11,704 nt of DNA from Butyrivibrio sp. (lineage in GTDB: Bacteria > Bacillota_A > Clostridia > Lachnospirales > Lachnospiraceae). Numbering within the stretch: position 1 is the stretch's first letter; each line of letters starts with the position of its first letter. The notes beneath the pieces were generated by a model that was given only the letters and a program-made list of their open reading frames with translations, was not told the DNA's origin and did not search any database. The position numbers were made by a program, and so were the translations under genes. This document shows, piece by piece, positions 5,757 to 11,704 of this stretch. Where the stretch lies: assembly GCA_017996845.1 (NCBI GenBank), contig JAGOGF010000079.1:1-11704 (forward strand). Reading direction: 5' to 3'.

Positions 5757-6257
5757 ATGATGTACGAAATGAAAAGAAAAGATCGCGAAGTAAAAGAGCT
5801 TTCGGAAATTTGCAATATATTGGATCAGTCCACGGTATGTACCATTTCTTTACCGACAGGATCTGTAGAAAACCAGGTGCCATATGTTCTTCCCTTATCT
5901 TTTGGATATGAAATCACAGATGGCAAACCGGTCTTCTATTTTCACTGTGCCAGAGAAGGACGTAAAATTGACCTGATCCGCAAATTTGGGGTTGCCGGTT
6001 TCAGTATCTTTCCACAGGAAAAAATTGTGTATGATAAAGAAATCGTATGTAAATCCAGTTGCTTTTTTTCCAGTGTAATCGGAACGGGGACCATTTCCAT
6101 TCTGGAAGATGCCCAGGAAAAATGCCATGCCCTTTCCGTCATTATGAAACAGCAGGTGCATGACGATATCACTTTCTCAGAAATACAGGCAAATGCCGTT
6201 ACCATTTTAAAACTCACCGCAGATGAATTCAGTGGAAAGAGAAAACCGCTTTCATAA
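5757..6257 (+). CDS. NimA-like pyridoxamine 5'-phosphate oxidase family flavoprotein
   Basis: About 166 residues with the FMN-binding split barrel typical of NimA/5-nitroimidazole-resistance-like proteins. It opens MKRKDREVKELSEICNIL, continues with the strand pair TVCTISLP…PYVLPLSFGYE, and carries FYFHCAREGRKIDLIRKF, the conserved H-x-A-x-x-G-x-K element near the flavin. Family members reduce nitroimidazoles or act as general flavin oxidoreductases; many have no known substrate. The start is uncertain among ATG 5757, 5760 and 5769; GAAAGAAG just upstream fits 5757-5760, and 5742 is also in frame. A 57-nt gap without a terminator separates it from the VOC-GNAT gene, so it is probably the last gene of the cassette. 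No strong terminator lies before the converging ABC operon. Confidence 0.85.
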   Translation: MMYEMKRKDREVKELSEICNILDQSTVCTISLPTGSVENQVPYVLPLSFGYEITDGKPVFYFHCAREGRKIDLIRKFGVAGFSIFPQEKIVYDKEIVCKSSCFFSSVIGTGTISILEDAQEKCHALSVIMKQQVHDDITFSEIQANAVTILKLTADEFSGKRKPLS

Positions 6258-6310
6258 TATCCTGTATAAATTACAGACAAAAAGATCAACCCCTGTCAAA
6301 CCGGAAAGTA

Positions 6311-7099
6311 TCAGTTTCCGCAGGATTTGTAATGATGCATTCCCCATCTCCAGACCAGATAGCACAAAAAGCAGAACAGAATACTCCCCATCGGATACAG
6401 TGCATACTGCCAATGCTGCGTTTTACCAAGCAGAAACTGCAGCGGATAATATTGAATCAGCGTATATGGAATAATATAAGTACAAAATGCCATCATTCCC
6501 TTCCCATAGATATCAATCGGATACTTCCCATGTTCTCTGGCTCCGTAGGTTAATACATTAATGATTCCGGCATCATCTACCGAAAAAAAGCAAAAGCTCG
6601 CCCCTAGCATAAACAGTGCCGTAAACAAAATACTTCCTCCTGCTACCATCATCAGAAGTGTCAGTATTCTTGCTGTATCCCAGACCAGATGACTTTTCTC
6701 AATTCCGATCACCAGTGTGATGACTGCTGTAATCATAGGTCCAAGTCTGCCCAGCTCAAACCGGGTACCCAGAACCTGCAGAATCGGGCTTCTGGGTCTG
6801 AGCAGCATCCGGTCAAATTCCCCTTTTCTGATCATTCCGGAAAAGGACTTGAAACCGCTTCCCATACATTCCGCAATCGAAAAAGACATCTGAATCACCG
6901 AAAAACATAACAGAACATCGCTGAACGAATAGGAACCGATTCGTGTAAATCCTGAAAACAAAAACCAGATCGCAACAAAGCCGTTAAATGCCAGTATGAA
7001 TCTTCCAAACAGCATCAGAATAAAAGAAAGCTTATATTGCATCGTACTGCGTAAAATGACAGACACATAACATAGATACAGTTTCATGGCTTTTCTCAT
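6311..7099 (-). CDS. ABC-2 type permease, COG3694-like (second permease of exporter)
   Basis: A 262-residue membrane protein with about six hydrophobic segments. Features typical of this permease family (PF06182, ABC2_membrane_6) are the loop text GEFDRMLLRPRSP in the first third and ARE-GKYPIDIYGKG before the last pair of helices. It pairs with the permease upstream and the ATPase to form an exporter in the cytoplasmic membrane. The start is taken at 7099 (MRKAMKLYL) because GGAGGGAG precedes it at about 10 nt; the longer frame from 7153 would overlap the upstream gene and begin with low-complexity basic text. The gap to the upstream permease is 34 nt. Substrate is unknown for this uncharacterised transporter family. 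Confidence 0.82.
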   Translation of the reverse strand: MRKAMKLYLCYVSVILRSTMQYKLSFILMLFGRFILAFNGFVAIWFLFSGFTRIGSYSFSDVLLCFSVIQMSFSIAECMGSGFKSFSGMIRKGEFDRMLLRPRSPILQVLGTRFELGRLGPMITAVITLVIGIEKSHLVWDTARILTLLMMVAGGSILFTALFMLGASFCFFSVDDAGIINVLTYGAREHGKYPIDIYGKGMMAFCTYIIPYTLIQYYPLQFLLGKTQHWQYALYPMGSILFCFLCYLVWRWGMHHYKSCGN

Positions 7100-7133
7100 T
7101 TTCTTTCTTCTCCCTCCTCTTCCTGCATCATTC

Positions 7134-7937
7134 TCAGCCGCCCTGTATGGCAACTCTTTGCTGCGCTCTTCTGCTGAGCAGATTCCCCAATATCAGAAGT
7201 ACTGCCGCCCAGAATAACTGCAGCAAAACCGCGTGTATCATATCAGTACCTGCCAGATCTCCGCTGTAAACACGAAGTGGCACATTCTGCATGGATGCAA
7301 ACGGCAACAGTTCCATTATTCCACGATATGGCTGCGGCATGAACGGAAGCGGTATCACACTGCCTGCCAGAAACTCAACTGCTCCCATAAACAGCATGCG
7401 CCAGCCGTCCGGTGAAATAGTAAAAAAGCATAGAATATAAATAACCATGCAGAAAGAAACTGTGACAACGGTCGCAAGCATCATCGTAAAAAGGAAAAAA
7501 AGAAAAGCATGAAAATTTGCCGGCGCGCTGATCCGGAAAGGCGCCGGGATCAGTACTGCGCCAAGCAGAACCGGTACACAGCGAAGAGAAGCCTCTGCTA
7601 TTCTTCCGCCAATTGTCCTTGCAAACCACATGCCATATAGTGAAACCGGTCTGCACATTTCGTAGGCAATTCCCCCATCCATGATCATTCCATAAATATC
7701 ATTGTCTGCTGCCCACGTATTAAATAATGCAAAAAAGGCCTCTTTCAGCCATACATAAGATACAACCGCAGAATACTGCATCGGAAAAACAACCAAATTG
7801 GAATCCATCAGTGCCTTGTACGCAAGACATTCCATTAACCCCCAGATCAGCTGTGTCGTAAGTGCAGTTACCGCAGCCATTCGATATTGTACCCCTGCTG
7901 CAAAACGCATTTTAAAAAAGGAAAAATACTTCTTCAT
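7134..7937 (-). CDS. ABC-2 type permease, COG4587-like (first permease of exporter)
   Basis: A 267-residue membrane protein with about six hydrophobic segments. Its N-terminus (MKKYFSFFKMRFAAGVQYR) is followed by helices, then GGIAYEMCRPVSLY in the second cytoplasmic region. This is the family's conserved G-x-I-A-Y-x-x-x-R-P element (COG4587, ABC2_membrane_6 clan). GGGGAGG (about 5 nt before the ATG at 7937) gives a strong translation start. It lies 14 nt downstream of the ATPase stop and 34 nt upstream of the second permease, so the three form one operon. It likely acts as half of a heterodimeric membrane channel. No substrate can be inferred from sequence. Confidence 0.82.
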   Translation of the reverse strand: MKKYFSFFKMRFAAGVQYRMAAVTALTTQLIWGLMECLAYKALMDSNLVVFPMQYSAVVSYVWLKEAFFALFNTWAADNDIYGMIMDGGIAYEMCRPVSLYGMWFARTIGGRIAEASLRCVPVLLGAVLIPAPFRISAPANFHAFLFFLFTMMLATVVTVSFCMVIYILCFFTISPDGWRMLFMGAVEFLAGSVIPLPFMPQPYRGIMELLPFASMQNVPLRVYSGDLAGTDMIHAVLLQLFWAAVLLILGNLLSRRAQQRVAIQGG

Positions 7938-7951
7938 CGTTGTACCTCCCC

Positions 7952-8803
7952 TTATACGATATCCAGTTTATGGTACAACGCAGCCACAATATGATCTAGA
8001 TTCTGCTGCATCTGTTCTTCCGCTTCCGGCAATACTGCATCCGAATTTGTACTGGTTCCCAATACAGCCGCACGCTTCATATCCTCCAGTGTTCCATCCA
8101 GCAGGATCTTGCCTTTTCCGATCAGAATCACACGGTCTGTAATTGCTTCAATATCCTGCATATCATGCGTTGTCAGAATTACGGTCGTTGCATGTTCCTT
8201 ATTTTGTTTTCTGATAAAATCACGCACCGCAAGCTTGGATACCGCATCCAGTCCAATTGTTGGCTCATCCAGGAATAGCAGTCCCGGATCATGCACAAGA
8301 GAGGCTGCGATTTCACAGCGCATCCGCTGTCCCAGAGACAATTGTCTGGTTGGTGTTTTCAATATTTCCTGTAACTGGAGGAGCTGTGTCAGCTCTTCCA
8401 GCTTATTACGATAGGCCGCATCTGAAACACTGTATATTTCTTTGAGCAGTTCAAAGGAGTCAATAACCGGAATATCCCACCATAGCTGGGAACGCTGTCC
8501 AAATACGACACCGATATTTCGTACATAGTCTTTCCTGTTTTTCCACGGAATCATACCATCAATTACGCAGGTTCCCTTATCCGGAGTTAATATTCCGCTC
8601 AGAATTTTTATCGTGGAACTTTTCCCTGCTCCGTTTGGACCGATATACCCTACCATCTCTCCGCTTTGAATTGTAAAACTGATGTCTGAAAGTGCCTGAA
8701 TCTCTTCCTGCTCACGATGAAAAAGCGAAATACAGGCTTCTTTGAAACCGGCATTTCGCTTTGCAACCCGATAGGATTTATAAACGTGCTCTACACTGAT
8801 CAT
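7952..8803 (-). CDS. ABC exporter ATPase, COG4586-like, with short C-terminal extension
   Basis: A 283-residue cytosolic ATPase that energises the two permeases downstream. Walker A is GPNGAGKS (55-62), the Q-loop region is VVFGQRSQLWWD (Q103), the signature is LSLGQ (155-159), Walker B is LLFLDE (175-180), the D-loop is at GLD (184-186), and the switch His is H213 in TTHDM. Relatives in this family usually run to about 320-330 residues with an extra domain after the nucleotide-binding core; here the region between DMKRA (241-245) and NLDHIVAALYHKLDI (268-282) is brief. That final segment matches the family's usual ending, so the accessory domain seems shortened rather than cut off. GGAG lies 6 nt before the ATG at 8803. 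Codons of a 30-residue upstream frame overlap this start. Confidence 0.87.
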   Translation of the reverse strand: MISVEHVYKSYRVAKRNAGFKEACISLFHREQEEIQALSDISFTIQSGEMVGYIGPNGAGKSSTIKILSGILTPDKGTCVIDGMIPWKNRKDYVRNIGVVFGQRSQLWWDIPVIDSFELLKEIYSVSDAAYRNKLEELTQLLQLQEILKTPTRQLSLGQRMRCEIAASLVHDPGLLFLDEPTIGLDAVSKLAVRDFIRKQNKEHATTVILTTHDMQDIEAITDRVILIGKGKILLDGTLEDMKRAAVLGTSTNSDAVLPEAEEQMQQNLDHIVAALYHKLDIV

Positions 8804-8892
8804 ATCCCGCTCCTTTTTATCATAATAGAAAGATTGATAACTTTTCGCACTGATATGGCTTCCGGCACCTCATCAGACAAATGGATTATCAT
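8800..8892 (-). CDS. Possible 30-codon leader ORF overlapping the ABC ATPase start
   Basis: An ATG at 8892 opens a 30-residue frame (MIIHLSDEVPEAISVRKV and on) whose TGA at 8802-8800 overlaps the ATPase ATG as ATGA. Overlap of this kind is typical of coupled genes, but I see no good ribosome site before the ATG, and the peptide matches nothing I know. It may be a leader peptide, a gene remnant, or chance. Confidence 0.2.
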   Translation of the reverse strand: MIIHLSDEVPEAISVRKVINLSIMIKRSGI

Positions 8893-9119
8893 TCTATCAC
8901 GTGGTGACAGCAGATACAATCAACCTGCGGTATAGAAGTCCCTTTTGGGAATAACGTCCTGCTTTTTACATGAAAAAATATCATACCAAAACAGAAAGCG
9001 GTATTTTCTCCCATTTCCTGATACCGATAAAAAATGTCATTATACAAAAAAACCGAAATTAGGTATAATAAATAATAACCTGTATTTTATTATCCACCTT
9101 TTATATGGAGGTTTTCAGT
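8804..9119. other. Divergent intergenic region between ABC operon and secreted protease
   Basis: 316 nt without a firm gene, apart from the possible 30-codon leader frame. I found no convincing promoter for the minus-strand ABC operon; TTGTCT-N17-CATATC (around 8850-8880) and a TATGAT close to the ATPase are weak candidates. The right half carries the protease promoter (9041-9069). A small TCCC-TTTT-GGGA hairpin (about 8939-8950) lacks a T tract. Confidence 0.35.
9041..9069 (+). promoter_or_regulatory. Promoter of the secreted metalloprotease gene
   Basis: A perfect -10 TATAAT (9064-9069) lies 17 nt after TATACA (9041-9046, four of six -35 matches). Transcription would begin near 9076, giving a leader of about 45 nt that holds GGAGG (9107-9111). 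Confidence 0.55.
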
Positions 9120-9965
9120 ATGCCGGGATGTATGAAAAAAAATTCCATTCGAAATCTTGCCGCACTGCTTCTGTCATCAGTTATCATTCTGACTCCTGTT
9201 ACTGCCAATGCAGCATGCCCGATCACGGTTTCCACAAGTCAGGCACAGTCCGATTCCGTATGCAGTTATTATAATCTTCTTCCTGATGAAATACGTACCA
9301 CTTTTGAAAACGCCGGCTGGACAATTGAAATTGAACCGCTTCAGGAGATTTATCGTGATATCGGCGGTATACCGATCGGTCCAAGCGGATATAGTCTTGC
9401 AGGTATTACAATTGTCAAAACAAAAAAAATATGTCTTAACAGTGCTTCCAACTATAGCACACAGGCTGTAAATCATGAAATGGGACACTATTTTGATTAT
9501 CTGCTATATACGTTAAGCGGCTCGCAGCCCTCTACTTCTCCCGACTTTATCAGTGTCTATCAAACGGAATCTGCCGGAGGTGATCGTTATATCACATCTA
9601 CCTCCACTGAATTTTTTGCAGATGCATTCAAAAAATATACTGAATCGCCACAGATACTTCAGCAAAGTGAGCCTCAGACCTATACTTATGTGAGTACTCT
9701 GATTACGAATTATATTGCTGCAGTAGATGCTGCAAGTGCAGTTCAGGCTGCTTCTGCAACAGTTTCCGGAGCCCCGCTTCCTGAAAAAGTTTACCCTGCA
9801 GGAACTTTCGTCTACAATGGACTCGATTTTGGTTCTGTGTTTAATCCGGAATATTATTACAATCATTATCCTGATCTGCAAAAAGCAATCGGATATGATC
9901 CGCAAAAGCTTTTCCAGCACTTTATCCAATATGGTTTTGCTGAAGGCCGTACTGCAATCGGATAA
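9120..9965 (+). CDS. Secreted zinc metalloprotease, M34/PPEP-like gluzincin, with C-terminal repeat-like tail
   Basis: A 281-residue exported protein. Residues 1-31 form a signal peptide: basic MKKNSIRN, hydrophobic LAALLLSSVIILTP, cleavage after TANA. The catalytic site is NHEMGHYFDYLL with H119-E120-x2-H123; the downstream STEFFADAFKKY (162-173) supplies Glu164 as the likely third zinc ligand. This H-E-x-x-H plus E-F-F-A-x-A-F layout is that of the anthrax lethal factor/Pro-Pro endopeptidase group (M34-like), which act outside the cell on surface or host proteins. The tail (about 240-278: FNPEYYYNHYPDL… then HFIQYGFAEGR) resembles a repeat found at the ends of clostridial secreted proteins. 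The start at 9120 has GGAGG at 8 nt; the in-frame ATG 9105 overlaps that site, and 9132 is an alternative. Own promoter and terminator: monocistronic. Target unknown. Confidence 0.8.
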   Translation: MPGCMKKNSIRNLAALLLSSVIILTPVTANAACPITVSTSQAQSDSVCSYYNLLPDEIRTTFENAGWTIEIEPLQEIYRDIGGIPIGPSGYSLAGITIVKTKKICLNSASNYSTQAVNHEMGHYFDYLLYTLSGSQPSTSPDFISVYQTESAGGDRYITSTSTEFFADAFKKYTESPQILQQSEPQTYTYVSTLITNYIAAVDAASAVQAASATVSGAPLPEKVYPAGTFVYNGLDFGSVFNPEYYYNHYPDLQKAIGYDPQKLFQHFIQYGFAEGRTAIG

Positions 9966-9988
9966 CTGAACGCATGACAATAGCATAC

Positions 9989-10025
9989 AAAAAGGGCGGC
10001 CGGATATTCTCCGGCCGCCCTTTTT
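9989..10025. terminator. Strong bidirectional intrinsic terminator
   Basis: GGGCGGCCGG (9994-10003) pairs with CCGGCCGCCC (10011-10020). With the flanking A5/T5 runs and A10004-T10010, the stem is 16 bp around a 5-nt loop. T runs follow on both strands, so it ends the protease transcript (plus) and the dihydrouridine synthase transcript (minus) alike. It is by far the most GC-rich stretch in the window. Confidence 0.93.
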
Positions 10026-10084
10026 ATGAAAACAAGCTGTTTACAATTCGATCTGATTCATTTCCTGTGAATATGTGCAGAATT

Positions 10085-11050
10085 TTACGGACCAACATGC
10101 ATTTCCCGACGAAATTCACAGGCTCCCATCAGATTGTTCACAGCTGTTCTGTACTCCGATTTTGTCTGCGCTTTCTGTATTTTTCTGACATACCTTTCAC
10201 TGTCACTGAACATAGTTCCCATATACATCCATAATTCTTTCATCTTGCAGATTACATTCAGCTCGCTTTCCATTGCATCTTCATAGGCATCCCATAACGA
10301 TTGCAGAAAATGTTTCAGTTCTGTCTGTGTCAGTGCTTTATTCTGCGTGATTTCCCTTACAAGTGCAGGATTGGCGATCAGACCGCGTCCCAGCATGATC
10401 GCATCCAGATCCGGAAAGCGTGACAGAATAACCTGACTCTCAACTGCCGTTGTGATATCTCCATTGTAACAGATTGGTATACGGCTATCTGCAAAGGCTT
10501 TTTCAAAAGCTTCCAGATTTGCATGATTTCGATAAAAATCATCTCTGACACGTGAATGGATGATCAGCTCACAAATCGGATACTTATTATAAACTTCCAT
10601 CAGTCCGTTCATTTCTTCCGGATCATGCATCCCGATACGTGTTTTTAGTGATACTCTGGTCTTTTCTCCTGCCAACTGTTCAAAAATTTCATTCAGAAAT
10701 TCATCCAGTTCATCCGGATCCGCCAGAAGACCTGAACCTTTTCCTTTTTTGACAACTGTCGGTGCAGGGCATCCCAGATTCAGATTTACTTCTTCATACC
10801 CCAAATCCACAAGTGTATGGACAGCCCAGACAAACTCACCTGCTTTTCTGGTCAGAATCTGTGGAACAACATTGATGCCCTTGTTGTTCTCCGGCATGGT
10901 ATCTTTTTTTTCTTTATTGGTAAATGTTAAATGGTTTGTACTCAGAAATGGTGTGTAGTAACGCTCCATTCCCTCCGGAAAAAAGAGATGGTGAACATTT
11001 CGATATACATAACCGGTAATACCTTCCATCGGTGCCAAGTAATAATTCAT
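10085..11050 (-). CDS. dus: tRNA-dihydrouridine synthase
   Basis: A 321-residue FMN enzyme that reduces uridine to dihydrouridine in tRNA using NADPH. The TIM barrel begins with YLAPMEGITGYVYR (4-17), where APMEG contacts the flavin. The catalytic centre is NLNLGCPAP with Cys94, followed by KKGKGSGLL. Later barrel strands give LKTRIGM, IIHSRVRDD, ICYNGDI and IMLGRGLIANP, the flavin-phosphate site. Length fits the family (about 310-350). The C-terminal helical part is present and the gene looks intact. Which of the Dus subtypes it is cannot be fixed here; the HSRVRDD variant of the usual HgRtr motif marks a divergent Firmicute subgroup. The start has GGAG about 7 nt upstream. It lies 58 nt downstream of the MATE gene and probably shares its transcript; it ends before the terminator at 9989-10025. 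Confidence 0.92.
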   Translation of the reverse strand: MNYYLAPMEGITGYVYRNVHHLFFPEGMERYYTPFLSTNHLTFTNKEKKDTMPENNKGINVVPQILTRKAGEFVWAVHTLVDLGYEEVNLNLGCPAPTVVKKGKGSGLLADPDELDEFLNEIFEQLAGEKTRVSLKTRIGMHDPEEMNGLMEVYNKYPICELIIHSRVRDDFYRNHANLEAFEKAFADSRIPICYNGDITTAVESQVILSRFPDLDAIMLGRGLIANPALVREITQNKALTQTELKHFLQSLWDAYEDAMESELNVICKMKELWMYMGTMFSDSERYVRKIQKAQTKSEYRTAVNNLMGACEFRREMHVGP

Positions 11051-11083
11051 ATTTTATCTCCATGCCGAAGCATTTTTGAATGC

Positions 11084-11112
11084 GTGAAATATTTTTATCA
11101 AAAATTTTTCAC
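11084..11112. other. AT-rich hairpin over the MATE stop codon
   Basis: GTGAAA-T-ATTTTT (11084-11096) mirrors AAAAAT-T-TTTCAC (11100-11112): 12 of 13 positions pair around a 3-nt loop. The MATE stop codon (11109-11111) lies in one arm. No T tract follows on the minus strand, so it is more likely an RNA-processing or weak pause element than a terminator. Structure seen; function unknown. Confidence 0.3.
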
Positions 11113-11704
11113 TTTCCCATATGTGTAAAATCAAATTTTTTGTAATAAATCAAAAAAGCAATCGAACTAAGTGACCACGTGATCGGATAAACCCAGTTTA
11201 CTGTTGCAATTGTCCTGCAGCAGATACTGGAAACTGCCAGAATGGATACCCGAATGATACACCAGAAAACCAACATGATCAGCATCGGTACAATTGCTTT
11301 CCCAGCTCCGCGCAGAATAGAGGCAATCGCATGAGAAAAAGCCAGAAGACAGTAAAAAAGAGCACAGGCTCTTGCTCTTCCTACGCCAAATGTAATCACC
11401 TCGGGTGTATGGTCGAATGCCGCGATCAATTGTGGTGCAAAAATATAGATGATCACCCCAATCAGTTCTGCAATAATAAGCGAGCAAACTGTACCAAACC
11501 GCGCGCCCTTTCTGGTTCTCTCATAATCTCCGGCTCCGAGATTCTGCCCTACAAAAGTGGTAAGCGCCATCGTAAAGCTCGTAATCGGCAAAAAAGCAAA
11601 GCCTTCAATTTTAGAATAAGCTCCCGCACCTGCCATAGCCATTTCCCCGAAATAATTAATATAGGACTGTACTACAACATTTGCAAATCCGATGATGGAA
11701 TTCT
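11109..11704 (-). CDS. MATE-family exporter, C-terminal part (runs off right edge)
   Basis: The minus-strand frame is open from the window edge to the stop at 11109, giving about 198 residues (the frame continues upstream of the first internal Met at 11642 with SYINYFGEMAMAG). Typical second-half MATE text includes GAGAYSKIEGFAFLPITS, FVGQNLGAGDYERTRKGA (the conserved GQN-GA element) and SILRGAGKAIVPM, with about six membrane helices. MATE proteins export drugs or metabolites with cation antiport. The missing N-terminal half lies beyond 11704. It precedes the dihydrouridine synthase on the same strand by 58 nt. It is distinct from the MATE fragment at the left edge. Confidence 0.9.
   Translation of the reverse strand, partial: NSIIGFANVVVQSYINYFGEMAMAGAGAYSKIEGFAFLPITSFTMALTTFVGQNLGAGDYERTRKGARFGTVCSLIIAELIGVIIYIFAPQLIAAFDHTPEVITFGVGRARACALFYCLLAFSHAIASILRGAGKAIVPMLIMLVFWCIIRVSILAVSSICCRTIATVNWVYPITWSLSSIAFLIYYKKFDFTHMGK

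Noticed and set aside
6262..6320. Hairpins CTGTA-N5-TACAG and CGGAAA-N7-TTTCCG as terminators between converging operons
   Set aside because: Stems are 5-6 bp and neither is followed by a T tract on either strand.
8945..9274. 109-codon plus-strand frame before the protease gene
   Set aside because: It overlaps the perfect TATAAT promoter and the signal-peptide region of the protease in another frame; no ribosome site or recognisable domain.
1..11704. The two MATE fragments at the window ends being halves of one split gene
   Set aside because: The left piece is an N-terminus with its own ribosome site and promoter reading out of the left edge, and the right piece is a C-terminus entering from the right edge; they are separate genes unless the molecule were a circle closed exactly here.
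1..11704. CRISPR arrays, tRNA or rRNA genes, insertion sequences, attachment sites
   Set aside because: No regularly spaced repeats, cloverleaf-like segments, transposase or integrase motifs, or long terminal inverted repeats were seen on either strand.

Overview
The window looks like chromosomal DNA of a low-GC Firmicute, most likely a gut Lachnospiraceae-type clostridium. This rests on AT-rich intergenic DNA, strong GGAGG-type ribosome binding sites, a TTG start codon, and gene types common in that group (SatD/DUF3307 pair, COG4586/4587/3694 ABC exporter, NimA-like flavoprotein, M34-like secreted protease). The species call is inference. No rRNA, tRNA, CRISPR array or insertion sequence was recognised.

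Layout. 1-241 (minus) is the start of a MATE-family exporter running off the left edge. 242-1226 is a small plus-strand island: a short protein (563-760) overlapping a GNAT acetyltransferase that has lost its middle (760-1122), followed by an orphan protein-like tail (1131-1226). 1250-2117 (minus) is a SatD-family gene with an HTH tail, overlapping a truncated DUF3307 membrane-protein gene whose broken end faces the island. 2118-2484 is a divergent control region rich in ATGCG/CGCAT repeats.

2485-6257 (plus) is a run of five small-molecule-modifying enzymes: GNAT acetyltransferase, Nudix hydrolase, Nudix-alpha/beta-hydrolase fusion, VOC-GNAT fusion, and a NimA-like FMN-binding protein. The last four are tightly packed. 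The set looks like a detoxification or metabolite-repair cassette. It converges on 6311-8803 (minus), a three-gene ABC exporter operon (ATPase, permease, permease) of unknown substrate.

9120-9965 (plus) encodes a secreted zinc metalloprotease with a C-terminal repeat-like tail. A perfect bidirectional terminator (9989-10025) separates it from a tRNA-dihydrouridine synthase (10085-11050, minus). That gene sits downstream of a second MATE exporter, whose 3' part occupies 11109-11704 and continues past the right edge.

The most interesting items are the SatD protein, whose motifs line up with class III nucleotidyl cyclases; the internally deleted GNAT in a toxin-antitoxin-like pair with palindromes and an intragenic terminator-like hairpin; two unusual domain fusions inside the detoxification cassette; and the secreted gluzincin. 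Domain calls come from reading motifs by eye; no database search was possible.
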